64,000 nt of DNA. It comes from Gigaspora rosea (Eukaryota > Glomeromycota > Glomeromycetes > Diversisporales > Gigasporaceae). The notes under the pieces were generated by a model. That model had not been told where the DNA came from. It saw only the letters and a list, made by a program, of their open reading frames with translations, and did not search any database. This document shows positions 1 to 12,394 of this stretch, piece by piece. Each line of letters begins with the position of its first letter. Position 1 is the first letter of the stretch. The position numbers and the translations under genes were made by a program. The stretch is taken from assembly GCA_003550325.1 (NCBI GenBank), contig QKWP01000779.1, positions 64,559-128,558 of the forward strand. Direction: 5' to 3'.

Positions 1-437
1 TATCGACGACCTAAGGGCTACTTTACCCTCGCACAAGAGCCTACCGGAACAAATTCCATGTCCCATACATGTACCATTGCCCGGATTTGGTAACCGAGGC
101 TACCTGCCCTTATTAGGTTCGTTCCGATCGTAGTATCCGCCTTCTCTGGTGCATACCGTAGGACCGATTTTCACTACCTCCTAACTCGGGTCTTGCCAAA
201 CGGGTTCTTGTGGGTTTTTTCCGGTTCCCTGGATTTGCGATGTAACACATACATCATTGCGCCTGCAGGCTCCCATTCAAGATGGTGAAACCAAGGTTAC
301 AGGTTTAGCGCCCAACCGCTTATAAGCCACAATCACCGAACGCAGATTTAACTTCAAAATGTCGCCAGTGGGATTCGAACTGTCAACCTGCCGCTTGGGG
401 GTGACACCTTGACCACTTCTCTAAGGCGCCACACCCT
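1..437 (-). mobile_element. tRNA-derived SINE, copy A (3' end cut by window edge)
   Basis: Read on the minus strand, the sequence begins near 437 with a tRNA-like head. An A-box-like TAGAGAAGTGG lies at 423-413 and a B-box-like AGTTCGAATCC at 381-371, each one base from the Pol III consensus. The T-arm stem does not pair well, so this is not a working tRNA. The unrelated body that follows is far richer in GC than its surroundings, which suggests recent arrival. A decayed relative lies at 38760-39240 and shares the head, the phrase GGCAAGACCC and several body blocks. The parent tRNA cannot be named with confidence. Confidence 0.72.
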
Positions 438-711
438 CCTTTTTAAAAAATATATTTGACAAATACAAAAATTAAAAGCCAAATAATTAAAAGTTTGCCA
501 ATTTGGATAAAAATTTATATTATATACAATTTGAGCTTCCAACATGTTTATTTAAGAAATTATATTAATTGTATAGTAAAATTTGAACTTCACTATATCA
601 CAACTATTTGTAATTACTAAAAACCAATTTTATTTGAAGATAATCTACTTTTAAATTTTTGTTTAAAAAAAGATAGCTTATTTTCAAAAATAAAACTTGG
701 ACTTTTATATA

Positions 712-1169
712 TACTTTACAGAAACTAGTACTTTTTTTTTAATGAATTTAAGATAGTTTAAGATAATATTAAAGTTATTAATATTACTTTTTTTATAAAT
801 AAAAGGTTATTTTAAGATTTAATATTTAATAATAATAATAATATTATAGTTTAATAATTATAAATTATTATAAGATAATCATATGATTATTGTTTAAGAT
901 TATTTTAAGATGTTTTTAAGATTTTATTAAGATTTTTTTAAGAAAATTATAAGATTATTTTTAAGATTATTATAAGATTATTATAAGATTATTTTAAGAT
1001 TGTTTTAAGATTATTATAAGATAAGATTATTATAAGATTATTTTAAGATTATTATAAGATTATTATGAGCATTATAAGATTATTATAAGATATAATTTTG
1101 ATAATTTTATTATAATCTTTAAGATTATAATAACCTAATGAATAAAAATTAGGTAGTTTCTGTAAAGTA
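712..1169. mobile_element. MITE-like element, TIR TACTTTACAGAAACTA
   Basis: A 16-bp inverted repeat (712-727 and 1154-1169, TACTTTACAGAAACTA) flanks AT-rich DNA. The interior from about 890 to 1110 is a degenerate tandem array of AAGATTATTATAAG-type units. No coding capacity is seen and the family is unknown. Confidence 0.5.
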
Positions 1170-1170
1170 G

Positions 1171-1675
1171 GGGCTTTCATAAATAACGTTATGTACCCCC
1201 TCATAGTAGCATTGACCCCCTAAAAAAAATTTTTTAAAATCCATATATTTAAATATAAAATTTTGAATATATTTGTGACACAGTAATCTGATTTAGATAA
1301 TTTAGGTATCATTTATTTCGTCTTAGTGAGATGAATCCAATGATACCCAAACCATGTTATTTGGATTACTGGATTGAAAGATATTTACAAAAAACTATTG
1401 GTTATATAGTAATTTTATAAGAAAAGATATGACCAATAGTATTTGATCAATAACTTTCGGTCTAGTGATTCAAATGAAATGAAATTGGTACTATTCGACT
1501 CCTCTTACTGAAGCGAATCGAATGTTAACAAAATCATTAAATTTGGACTACTGGATCAGTTTTAGCCAATTTTTTCTAAAAAAATTAAGTTATATTTTTT
1601 TGACCCTCTATATATCGGGAAAAACGGTATCTTTCGTTCAACCCCTCTTGTATAATGTTATTTATGAATGCCTTT
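1171..1675. mobile_element. MITE-like element with TTCATAAATAAC termini
   Basis: The left end (about 1174-1203, containing TTCATAAATAACGTTATG) and the inverted right end (about 1634-1672, containing TTATTTATGAATGCC) match as terminal inverted repeats. The interior carries the GTCTTAGTGAGATGAATC motif also seen in repeats at 12.5, 13.7 and 13.9 kb. No coding region is seen. Confidence 0.5.
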
Positions 1676-1763
1676 TATAATGTTGTAATTATATAAAAGT
1701 ATTTTTACTAATAAAAAATCTTAAAAAGTCTCTAAAAAATGTAATAATAATTATAAGCTATAG

Positions 1764-2612
1764 GACCCCGAATTATATATAGATAGGCCAGGGCAGAGAA
1801 TGCGTCACCATCATAGACAAATTAAATAAAGTAAGGTTTAAATTTGCATATTATTTTAAAAAATTATTAAAAAGGTTAGATTTTTAAATCGTGTATTTGT
1901 ATATCAAAATTCTATATGTAAAAGTTTATTTTGCGTATTTGGCATGAATTTGGTCTAACAATAAGCTACCCCTTTGTTTTAACTTAAGCTATCTTATTTT
2001 TTAAGTACATGCATGGGCAGTATTTCAAAATAAGAATGAAAGCAAAACGATAAATAAATAAAATAAACAAATAAATAAATAAAGTAATAAACCACGTTTA
2101 ATAATATTAGGTTTTTTTCCACCCGGGTATTATTAGTCTATCCAAATCACCTGGGTAAATTATTATATATCTCAAGTGTCGATATAATAATATTTTCTAC
2201 TCGGGTCCATTCCCTAATCTAATTCTAATTTTTTTTTTTTTAATTTCGTTTTTTTTTAATTTGTTTTTTTTTTAATTTTTTTTTTTTATTTCGTATTTTT
2301 TATTTTTTTTTAACTTCGTAATATTTTTATTTATTTTATTTTTAATTTTTTTTATTTAATTTTTTTTTATTTAAATAATTTTTTTTATTATTATTTTTTT
2401 TTTATTTAATATAACGTATTTAACGATTTAATTATTTATTCTTAAACTTTTTTAATGTTATTTTAATGGAAAAATGTATGTCTCGCATCCAGCGATCTAC
2501 ATTGCATCTCACATCTCGATTTTGATTGGTTATTTGTTAAATTATAATTTTGGAGTTATTTTTTATTTTAACAATATCTCATATAATATTAATAAAAAAT
2601 ACTTTTAGATAA
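1764..2612. other. Non-coding, AT-rich, low complexity
   Basis: At 1764 there is one end, GGACCCCGAATTATATATAG, of the MITE family found whole at 26074-26247; no second end is visible here. From 2220 to 2420 the sequence is T-rich with repeated TTTAATTTCG and TTTTTATT. No gene is seen. Confidence 0.5.
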
Positions 2613-2808
2613 TGTGCTTATATGCAAAATTTCATGCTGAACAAGTTTACTTAGGCGCCAAACAAAGATTATCTTAATAGAATTTTAGGATATTTTCATT
2701 TTTTTATTTTTTTCTTTAGTTTTTTGATAATATCTTAAGAGTCTACTAAGATAATCTTCTTAAGTTCTCTAAGTAAACTTGTTCAGCATGAAGTTTTACA
2801 TATAGGCG
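2613..2808. repeat. Inverted repeat with AAGTAAACTTGTTCAGCATG arms
   Basis: The arms at about 2613-2657 and 2765-2808 are near-perfect reverse complements around a roughly 105-base AT-rich spacer. The motif AAGTAAACTTGTT recurs near 5240-5280 and 45230-45260, so this is a dispersed family. No coding region is present. Confidence 0.6.
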
Positions 2809-3129
2809 AAAATTTTTTTTATAATATCTTTAATTTTTCTTAGGATAGTTAGATTTTTTAATTTTTGTTTACATTTTTTGTCTTTGTTTACATTCGATCG
2901 TTACACAAAATTCAATCATCTGATTGGTATGATCGGAGGTGCAAAAAATAAGAATACCCACCCCCGCAGGATATAAATAACCCCTATTTTAATTTCCTAT
3001 TTTTTTTTAAATTTAATTTGATTTTTTTTTAAATTTTTTTTCTTTATATATTTTTTACTTTTTTTATTTTTTACTTTTTTTTTTAATTTTTTACTTTTTT
3101 TATTTATTTTTTTTAGGAAAAATCTAGAA

Positions 3130-3332
3130 AGTGCACCTGTGTATTTTGTGCCCCTAATATACTAATAATTGATTTCACGTAAAGTTAGGGTTAGAGTAGA
3201 GTTAGGGTTGGAGTTAGAGTCAAAATTAGTACAAAATCGCGAGAGGATCATTTTTTGTTAGAAGCGCAACAGGGGTTACCCTAGTAAAATTTTAAGATAT
3301 CAAAATAGGGAGCACAAAGTGCACAGGGCACT
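3130..3332. mobile_element. MITE with hairpin tips and GTTAGGGTTAG core
   Basis: The left tip AGTGCACCTGTGTATTTTGTGC and the inverted right tip AGTGCCCTGTGCACTTTGTGC are about three quarters identical. The right tip can fold on itself (AGTGC...GCACT). The interior holds GTTAGGGTTAGAG-like sequence followed by AAAATCGCGAGAGGATC. A truncated relative lies at 45475-45580. It fits the same structural group as 40857-41153, 42467-42805 and 43043-43349. Confidence 0.5.
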
Positions 3333-3639
3333 GACTAGTCCTGCTCTTTTTTTATTTATTATTTTAAATTTTTTTTTCGTTTATTATTTATTTATTTATT
3401 TATTTTCAGTTTTTTTTTATTATTTTTTTTATTTATATTTTGAATTTTTTTATTTACACTAGGTTTTTTTATTTTTCGCTATATCGAACATACATAGAAA
3501 AATTGGTTGTAGGTTACATGAAACTACATAAAGATAAGTAAATTTTTTTTACGTTTTTTTACTTTTTTTTGATATAAACTTATGCTAATATATTTTTTAT
3601 ATTTTTGATCTTTTATAGTGTTTTTGGGAGTCTTTCTGG

Positions 3640-4240
3640 TGCTTTTTCTGATTCTTGTGATTATACGGTGTTCTTGGTTATAGTATTTTGTAATAATTTG
3701 ACATCGTTCTTATGCCATTCTTGCGGTAATTTGATGGCATTTCTTCAGTGTTTTGACGGCATTCTTGTGGTATTTCAATGGTGTTCTTGTGGTGTTTTGA
3801 CGCCGTTCTTACGGTGTTTCGACGGTGTTCTTGCAGTGAAGTAATGGCATTCTTGTGCTAATTTGTTATTGTGGTAAGTTAAGTGACGACATTCTTGTAG
3901 TAACTTGACAGCGTTTTTGTAATGAATTACGTTGTTCTTTTAGTGAATAGACGGTATCCTTGTATGCATTTTTGTGGTGAAGCGATGGTGTTCTTGTGGT
4001 AGTTCGACGACGTTCTTGTGGTAATTATATGGCGTTCTTGTGGTAAAGTGACGATGTTCTTGTAGTAACTTTGACAGCGTTTTTGTAGTGAATTGGTGTA
4101 AATTGATGATATTCTTGTATGCATTTCTTATGGTGAAGTGATGGTGTTTTTGTAGTGATTTGATGGTGTTATTGTAGTGTTCTTGTAGTAAATTTTTAGC
4201 ATTTTTGTGGTAAGTTGAGTGTGTTTGTATGCATTCTTGT
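3640..4240. repeat. Degenerate minisatellite, GTTCTTGTGGT units
   Basis: There are many imperfect copies of a unit of roughly 22-30 bp resembling TTCTTGTGGTGATTTGACGG, with the T/G-rich strand on top. Short ORFs across it are simple consequences of the repeat and are not considered genes. Confidence 0.65.
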
Positions 4241-5130
4241 GGTGAAAATAATATAATACCTAATATTGTATAAAAAAAATAATTTATATTATAAATTTAT
4301 ATTTTATTATGTATTAAAATAAATATTGTAATAATAAAATAAAAATAATTAGAAATTTGCAATTTCCCAATGTAGTGTATTTTTTTTTAATAAAAAACCT
4401 ATATACAAAACCATGATATTGATTAATATTCTGCGCAAATTTTTAATTTTTAAAGATTTTTGCAGATTTTTAAAAAATTTTTTTTTTATTGATAGCAGAT
4501 TTTTAATAATTGATTTTTTAAAACATTTGTACAAATCTGCACTATAAAAACTTTCCCGATGATAAAATTTTATACTATAACCGAGGTTAGGATTTTAATT
4601 TGCTTATTTTTTTAATTTTTTAATTGTAAGGTATAAATTTTGCATACTGATCTTATAAAAAAGTCTTGCGTACAGCAATTAATAAAAATTTTGAAAGTCA
4701 CCTTACCTATTTATATATTGTTTAGGGTCCTGGCTATTTGTAATTATATAGTACCAAATTGCAAAAACTAGTTATTTTTTTTAGAGAATACCAAATTTAA
4801 GGTATATAATACAAACTGTAATTGGTTATTATATGTACATAACACAAATTGTGATTGGCTAATTATAATTCTAATTGGTAAAAAATATTGTATTTTAAAT
4901 TTATAATTATTGCTATAACAATAATAAATCTTATAAAATTATTAAATCTAAAATTTCATTTATTGTCAGTTATTACTATAGTAAAGCTTTTAAGTGTATA
5001 TTGTTTAAGTCTGGTTTTAAGTATGTGCATTTAGAAGGTTTCACTATAGTATATATACACATTTTAAGATACCACTCTATTATAAGATTCAGGGTATTGT
5101 ATTTCGAATATTAAAATTTAAAGAATTACT

Positions 5131-5431
5131 ATAAATTCCCTAAAATAAGCAAATACCTAAAATAAGCAACTTCCTGATTTTTTCAAAAATCTCAAAAAAT
5201 TCGTCAGAAGTTGCTATATATTAAAGTCTAAATTTTACTAAGTAAACTTCAAAAGTAAGATTAAGTAAACATGTTCAGAACATCAAAATAAAAATTTCAT
5301 GTTATTTAAACAACTTTTTATTAATACATTTTTCAATTTTTCAAAAAATTTAACAATTCGAAAATAAGCAACTCCATGTTTTTTTGTATAATTTTTGGTC
5401 CAAAAAAGTTGCTTATTTTGGAATATATGGT
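5131..5431. mobile_element. MITE with CCAAAATAAGCAA termini
   Basis: The left end ATTCCCTAAAATAAGCAA and the right end TTGCTTATTTTGGAATATATGG are inverted repeats about 300 bp apart. AAATAAGCAACT is repeated inside both ends. No coding region is present. Confidence 0.55.
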
Positions 5432-5734
5432 AAATAAGATCTTGTATTTACTATATGGGGTAAAATCAATAGAAATGGAACAAATGTATTAAATAAATTT
5501 GTATTAGATAAATTTGTCACATTTCTATTGACCTTTCTCATATGTTTTAATTGCATTTATTATTATTAAAATCAAAATAGTAAATAAGCAAATATTTATT
5601 AAACACATATTATTCAATATAAATTTTTTTAAAAAAAATAAATAAGTATAAAGATAGCAAAATAAATAAATAATATATATTTTTCGCTTATTTTAAAAAT
5701 TTATTAGTCTGATTTATTATTTTTTTACTAATTA

Positions 5735-6660
5735 TTCTATGCTTTCTATTCTTTTTGACAGCAGATTTTTAGCAGCTTTTTCTATCAATTTATGACAATA
5801 AGCATTCATTCATCTATATAACAGCCTGGTATATGAGTAAATTTGTTTTATAAAAATGGAATTAAAGGCTTGAACAATTGTTTCTTTAGTTTTTGAAAGT
5901 GAATATTCGCAATAAGATTAAATATACCTTTTGGCTAAGCATTAATGCATTTTAATATAGTTGAATTTAGGATAGAACTTCAAATAAAATATGATCTTAT
6001 GTCCATAAGATTCAATCTTTTGTTAAATTTGATTGTGCTATTCAAGAAAATCAGATTAATTAGCTATTAAATAATATATAGCAATTAATAACATTTGAAT
6101 TTGCTTATTTTTTTTATAGAAAGTACACTCAAGTAATATATTATTCTACCACAATTCTCTTTTACTAAGAACCTACTAAATTCTTTAGGCTATCTATACA
6201 AATTTATATATGTGTTTTTATCATAAATAAGATAATTCTTCTTAATGATTATTGACTAATAGCCACTACTTTATATTGTTTTATACATTTTTAGAACCAA
6301 ACTACTTGAACTGAGATTCATCTTTAAAGCCACAAGAGTGTCTTTAGAAAAAGCTTTACAGAATATAGTATTGTCAAAGATAAAAATATCTATTGCTTAT
6401 TTAACTTGTTTGAGAAGCTTTTCAGAGTCCCAATAACCATCTCAATTGGTACCCAAAATCTGAAAACATTCTGTAAAGAAAAAAAAAGTGCAATTTATAT
6501 TTAAAATAATCTAATAATTATTATATATACCTTTTCTGGTCATCCTTAAAACAGTCCTATAGTTTCTGTTAAAAAGTTGCTTTATGTATAGTAGAGCCTA
6601 ATCCTTTTTTGTGCAATAGTTTCTCTCTTTTTGAACCTTATACAGAATGCAGCCTATTAT
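5735..6660 (-). pseudogene. Tc1/mariner-like DDE transposase, decayed fragment
   Basis: The conceptual minus-strand translation gives segments typical of the fungal Tc1/mariner-like DDE family: DGYWDSEKLLKQVK then IDIFIFDN (about 6430-6320), LVALKMNL, and a C-terminal block FYPKFNYIK followed by LAKRYI, SYCEYS and MNAY (about 6000-5740). FDN carries the second catalytic aspartate. The position of the third acidic residue (normally NYIE) reads lysine. Several stops and at least two frame changes occur, and an AT-rich stretch interrupts the middle. Sequence up to about 7750 may hold more decayed N-terminal coding, but I could not align it. The element's ends were not identified. This is a dead, old copy. 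Confidence 0.72.
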
Positions 6661-8347
6661 AAATATAAAAGTAGTTTTATTGTTATTACTTATACAAACT
6701 TTTTTTACTACTTTTTAAATTCAAAAAAAAGGTTCTTATTTTGCAGTCTGAGTCATTCCACTTGAACATAAATTATTCTAGTTAGAAAACTTTTTAAAAA
6801 AATACTTTATGGTATTTAATAATATTAGGGTACTTATACCTATAAATATATATACTTTTTTGATAATGTTGATAATGAAAACCAATTTATCAATAGCAGT
6901 TTTGATTAAAATATATTGCACAAATTCAATATTTAACTGAAGAAGAAATTGTTGTTTAAAGTAACTTTTGATCATAATAGAATTTGTTTTAAATTTTGAA
7001 AAAGTAAATAGGAGGCCACTTTATAGAGAAACCAACTTATTATGAAGCAGGCTTTTTGAAGAGAACTTTTTTTAGAGATTTGGCTAAATTAATTCTTTAT
7101 TTATACAGATATTTACTTATACTTTGATAGATCTTGCAAGCTATAGCCTGCTGTTAACAATATTTGCAACCATTTTTGCTATATTTAGTTTTTTTTGATC
7201 TTGTAAAAACAACTAAAAAAATAGAAAACTATTGTATAATAAGCCTCTTTGGCTCTTGAGAGCACTTTATTATTCATTACATCAGTTACAAAATTATTAT
7301 AAATTTTTTTTGTTTAATTTTTTATCCTATTCTTTACCTGATTCTTTACCTGTCACTTTATTCTATTAATTAATTTTATAAATAAATATTTAATTTTTTA
7401 TCTAATTTCTGTTTTTTTAAATAGCAATTCTATTTAATTACTCTGCTCTTAAAAGTTTCTAGAACTCATGTTATTATCAGCTACTAGTTGTTGATTATTG
7501 AAAAAATAAGAGATTTTTAGACTTTTGACTACCACTTTTCTAAATATCTTAATTTTTTTTTTGCTATATGCATTTGGAAGTTCTAATATAAATAGCAAAG
7601 CACTTTTTTTTGGCAAAACTGCAAAAAGTTGGATTATCTTGTCAGGATCTTTAAGCTTTATAAAATTGTTATTAGAACTTTTGTCTAAATTGTTATTAGA
7701 ATCAAAGTATTCTTTGCTTGAAGCAAGATTAACAAAAGAATAAAATATAAGCTATCTGTATTTTCTTTTTCTACAGAGCTTTAGTACTTGTCTCTTTTAA
7801 CATTGTAAATAATTATTATAATAATCTATATATACTTTTTTTTTGATCCTTTTATATAATTTTATTATAGCTTATAGAAAAAAAGCCCAAATAATCTAAA
7901 GTTTATAACAAGAAAATATAATTTTTCTTAATTATTATTATAAATTTGGTTCTTATTATATAAAAAAAAACCTAATTTATTGTTTAATTGCTTGCTTATT
8001 TTATAATAACTAATCTCTCTAATATATTTTTAATGATGGTTAATTACTTAATTTTGAGTTAAGTGGTGTTTATACTAGTGATACAAATTACTAAAATTTT
8101 TGCAATTAATTAGTTATCAACTTTTTGCTTATTTAATTATTATTTAAATTTTGTTTAATTTTTATTTAATTTTAATATATAATTAGTTGTCAACTTTATC
8201 AACTAATTGATTTTGATCAATTTTGGATTTTTGATTTTATTACTAGTTTATGCTTTTATCTTCATAACATCGTAGTAACTAAATAATGCTAGTATGTACA
8301 TATACATAATATAGCAAATAGGTATATATGTATATTATGTATATATA
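6661..8347. other. AT-rich, no recognised gene
   Basis: This is possibly the decayed 5' part of the Tc1-like element on the minus strand. ORFs here are short and of low complexity. TATATG repeats at 8290-8347 lead into the next element. Confidence 0.4.
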
Positions 8348-8444
8348 TACAGTCGTCCCTCTCTATAATCACCAAGTCTGTCGCACCCTATTTTGGTGAT
8401 TGTAAAGAGGAGTGACTATAAATAAAATACCTCATTATGGTCAT

Positions 8445-9035
8445 CTATAGGCGAAATATGGCTGCTTCCATTTAAAACATTTTTTCTTACTAAGTTAATG
8501 ATACATGCCCACTAATTGAAAGTTGTAGAGCTCATCGAGACGCATCTAACAGTGGTTAGATCATCCAAATCGGCTCAGTGGATGGCGAGATATTGTCAAA
8601 AAACGATTGGCTGACTATATAAAATCACTATGTTTGTTTACATAAGAGATTTTATATAGTCAGCTAATCGTTTTTCGACGATATCTACCATCCACTAGGT
8701 TAATTTGGATGATCTAACCACCGTTAGATGCATCTCGATGAGCTCTACAACTTTCAATTAGTGGGCATGTATCGTCAACTTAGTAAGAAAAAAGTTTTAG
8801 ATGGAAGCACTCCACATTTCGCCTATAGTGATTTTCATATCAGATGTCACGGATTTTTATATAGTCAGCCAATCGTTTTTCGATGATAACTCGCCATCCA
8901 CTGGGCCAATTTGGATGATCTAACCACCATTAGATGCGTCTCGACGAGCTCTACAACTTTCAATTAGTGGACATGTATCATTAACTTAGTAAGGAAAAAT
9001 ATTTTAGATGGAAGCACTCCACATTTCGCCTATAG
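8445..9035. mobile_element. Foldback element, about 180-bp inverted arms
   Basis: Arms at about 8445-8624 and 8650-8828 are near-perfect reverse complements, starting CTATAGGCGAAAT and meeting at TATATAGTCAGCYAATCG. A third arm, in the same orientation as the second, lies at about 8856-9035. A four-arm copy of the family is at 12670-13412. There is no coding capacity. Confidence 0.75.
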
Positions 9036-9070
9036 GATCACTCTCTAGTTGACAGGCGGATTATCAATTA

Positions 9071-9450
9071 ATTGATAATCCGTTTCCAAATGAGGGAGCC
9101 ATACATAGTAAATTGCGACGCGCAGATCTATATGATTTACTATATAAAATTGCTAAGCCACAAATGCCACTTCACGACAAAGCGAAGTCATTTTTCTACT
9201 ATGTAAATATATCTTCAATTTTTAAGTAATCTTGTAGAGCATTATTTTCTGATTTTAATATAGTAATATCATTAAAATCTGTTTAGCAGTTGCAGAGATA
9301 TTGGTATAAAATAATTTGCCGACTAATGTAAACCTACTATTGTTTACGTGAAATGGTATTTTTGACTATAGTAAATCTCATAGTCATGCGCGTCACAATT
9401 TACTATATATGGTTTATATGGTTCCCTCATTCGGAAACGGATTATCAATT
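9071..9450. mobile_element. Long-TIR MITE (TTGATAATCCGTTTCC)
   Basis: The left end TTGATAATCCGTTTCCAAAT and the inverted right end TTGATAATCCGTTTCCGAAT continue as inverted repeats through GAGGGARCCATA and ATAGTAAATTGYGACGCGCA, giving TIRs of about 60 bp. It is adjacent to the foldback element and inside the pogo-like element. Confidence 0.7.
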
Positions 9451-9711
9451 AATATATAATTTTAAATATACGTGAATATGAAAATTGGCCAATCAGATTA
9501 TATAATTCATATTTAGTTAAAAATTGGTGACTATAATGAGGGTTTTTTATTAATAAAATTGTTAAAAAATCAAATTTTCATGGTGATAGTGATTATAAGC
9601 GATTTGTGACTATAATGAGGTTTTTTTACTAGGTTTGAGTCAGTCGCACAAAATTGGGTGCTTAAATAGAGGTGTGACTATATGGGGTGTGACTATAGGA
9701 AGGTCTGACTG

Positions 9712-10389
9712 TATGTATATATATAATATATGTATATTAAATTTTTTTTGCATGATTTTTAATTCAAGAACCAACTATTTTTATAATTGTCTTTTATATT
9801 TAACTACATGTTGTTTTAATTTATTTTTATAAACAAGATATAAATAGGGCAACTACCAATTTGGCAGATATACAAGTAGCTTCATTTGTAGCAATTGTTG
9901 CTATTATTGTATTATCTATAGTGCTATTACTATGAAAATTTTAATACTGTGTTATATATTGACATATTGAGTATTAGTGGCACCACTCTTATGACCTATA
10001 AAATTAATAGCCATTATGGTTGTGTTTATAAACTAAGCTAATGCATAGCATTATATGTCCGGAGCACATCATATGATGTTCATCATATTACACAAATGCA
10101 TTAATATGCATATGTTGGTAACATTAAAGTACAAATATAGACATGCGTGCAGACAAACAAAAATTTCCAAATTCCATTTCTGATAAGATTTATATCATAT
10201 ATATGCAAGTATATCAAAAAAGTAAAATTTGTCAAGATTTTTACAATTGAAGCATATCAGGAAGGTAATTTTTGTATCATTTTGCATAGACACTTATGGA
10301 CTGTCACTATTCTCCGGCCAATAATTAAATATTTTTATTGTGTATACAAATGATCATGATTGTGATTCAAGTTATATGTATCTGTATAT
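9712..10389. other. Intergenic, nothing recognised
   Basis: AT-rich DNA without splice-consistent ORFs or repeats that I can assign. Confidence 0.4.
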
Positions 10390-11047
10390 TATCCCTTAAA
10401 CTGTAATCCAGACAAATTTGCCTGGATTTTTTTAGAAATATTACATTTTTTTAAATAAAATAAAAATTTATTAAGCATATGGGGTATACTTTATTTATAG
10501 AATATTTTCTTTAAAATATATTTTATAAACTTTATTATAAAAATTTTTTAAAATTATTAATAAACTTTAAAGCAATAAAAGTTTAAAGTTTTTATTTTAA
10601 AACTTTTACTATAAAATTTTTCTTAGGTTTTCTTAAATTTTACATGTTCCCGTCTATAAAAAAATTTTTCACTTCTAATACAAGTCCTATTTTTACAAGT
10701 AAATCACAAAAGTTGCAATAATAAAAGTTGTAATCCTTTTTATAAACTATATCATTCTATTAAATCAGGAAGCTAGAGCTAATATTTATAGAGTTCACCA
10801 AAAAAAAGTAGATAATTTTTTTGGATAAAAAATTTTTTGAAATTTATCTATTTTTAGCTTATTATCAACTTAAACTTTTTTTCTTATAATATAAAATTAA
10901 ATACTACTATAATATAATCCTTATTTTCAATTTTTATCAAAAAAATTTTAGTTAAATATCTTAAGTTTTAAAAAATATAGATCATAAGCATATTTATAGC
11001 AATTTTCTAGCCAAATTTGCCTGGATTTGCTTACAGTTTAAGAGATA
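10390..11047. mobile_element. MITE of the TATCCCTTARAYTGTA family, copy 1
   Basis: The left tip is TATCCCTTAAACTGTAATCC and the right tip, inverted, is TATCTCTTAAACTGTAAGC. Just inside each lies the near-palindrome CCAGGCAAATTTGCCTGG or a relative. The interior matches the copy at 17768-18413 in reverse orientation (shared ACATGTTCCCGTCTATAAA). Partial copies are at 24060-24290 and near 30190-30260. It is non-coding. Confidence 0.72.
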
Positions 11048-11062
11048 GGTTTGTATTATTTT

Positions 11063-12117
11063 GCTGACAATCACTTCATTAACATAACATTTTACTAACA
11101 AATACTCACTGACAAGTTCATTTTACTGACAATTTGTTTTACCGAAGTTCATTTTACTGACAAGTTTTTGTTTAAAAAGCATACTAACTTTAGCTCTAAT
11201 TCTACCTAATTCTATCCTGACCCTAATGACAATAACCAGAATTACTTTGTCAGTAAAATGAGCAGCATAGCAGAAGTTTGTTTTGATTGGTTGTTAAAAC
11301 ACTTCAGAAAAAATGTTGATTGTACTCTGGATAAAGTATTGGCCATATCTGGACGAGAATTTATTACTTTCAAAAAATTAGTTAATACTTTCTAAGATGT
11401 GTATTATAGACTACAACACATTAATTTGCTTCATAATAGCTTTTAATTCATCTTTTACAATATATATACTATTCTTTTCATAATAAATATATTAATTTAC
11501 AATAAACAATTAAGTTTAGTAATACATTATTAAACTAGATTCAAGATATGTGAACATTTCTAACTACTACTACTATAGACGTTGTACTGTATTTATAAAC
11601 TATACTTATAACCTAAATAAATAAAACAAAAAAATTAAAGTACAGTTTAAAATGTAGTTCGAAATAATATTTTTTATTAGGCAAGCAAAACTAGTAGAAA
11701 TAAAATCTTGCAACTTCACTTACCAATTGCTTAAGTCACCAAACTACCTTCCAACTTTTTAAAATATTTGCTTTTTATCTAGATCTTGGAACTTCTATAT
11801 TCCACTATATTCCAAGTTAAAAAATAGTAAAACCCAAGGTAAAATACTAATGGCTCAAGTTGATTTCTATATTACGTATTACAAAAAAAAATTTCTCATA
11901 TAACATGCTGATTTTTATTTATAAAAGTACTTTAAAAATTACAGTTGACTGTATAAAAAAAAAAAAGATCATTGCTAATCATATTTAGTTTAATTTTAGC
12001 CAATCAAAACGAACTTCTGCTATGCTAAAATGAGCTTCAGTGAAATAAACTGCCAGTAAAATGAACTTGTCAGTAATTAATTGTCAGTAAAATATTATAT
12101 CAGTGAAGTGATTGTTG
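11063..12117. mobile_element. Non-autonomous TIR element with repeated TTTTACTGACAA
   Basis: Both ends begin with an inverted AACAATCACTTC-type tip. Each carries several copies of TTTTACTGACAA and CAAGTTCATTTTACTG, then AGCAGAAGTTYGTTTTGATTGG (about 11272 and 12015). The TIRs span roughly 100-240 bp with gaps. The repeated TTTTACTGACAA motif looks like an array of transposase-binding sites. The interior is AT-rich and non-coding. Confidence 0.65.
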
Positions 12118-12394
12118 ATTAATTGATTGCTACTTGTATATTGTACTTATTTAGTAATTTTTAATAATAAATACTAGCCAATCAAATTGCAAGCACATAA
12201 TTAGTATCAATCTGATTAGTTAAATGCTCTGTACCAAATTTTTTCTTTACTATAAAAGTTGCTAAGCTTTAATTTCTATAACTTTTTTAAAAAGCAAGAT
12301 ATTAAAAATTTGTTTTACAAATTTGTAATTTAGATTACAAATAATAAATATATATGAGAGATTTTTAAAATAATACTTATTGTAGAGGGAGCGC

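Larger units (their letters stand above)
8350..9711. mobile_element. Non-autonomous pogo/Tigger-like element with nested insertions
   Basis: The terminal repeats are CAGTCGTCCCTCTCTATA on the left and, inverted, CAGTCAGACCTTCCTATA on the right. Both are flanked by the dinucleotide TA (8348-8349 and 9712-9713). The tip CAGTCGTCCCTC resembles pogo/Tigger termini, which duplicate TA. The native interior (GTGACTATAATGAGG and similar) is split by a foldback element (8445-9035) and a long-TIR MITE (9071-9450). A relative occupies 39300-41594. No transposase is encoded. Confidence 0.65.

Noticed and set aside
371-437. A working tRNA gene on the minus strand
   Set aside because: The A and B boxes are good, but the T-arm and acceptor stems do not pair properly, and a long dispersed body with a second copy follows. 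A SINE head explains it better.
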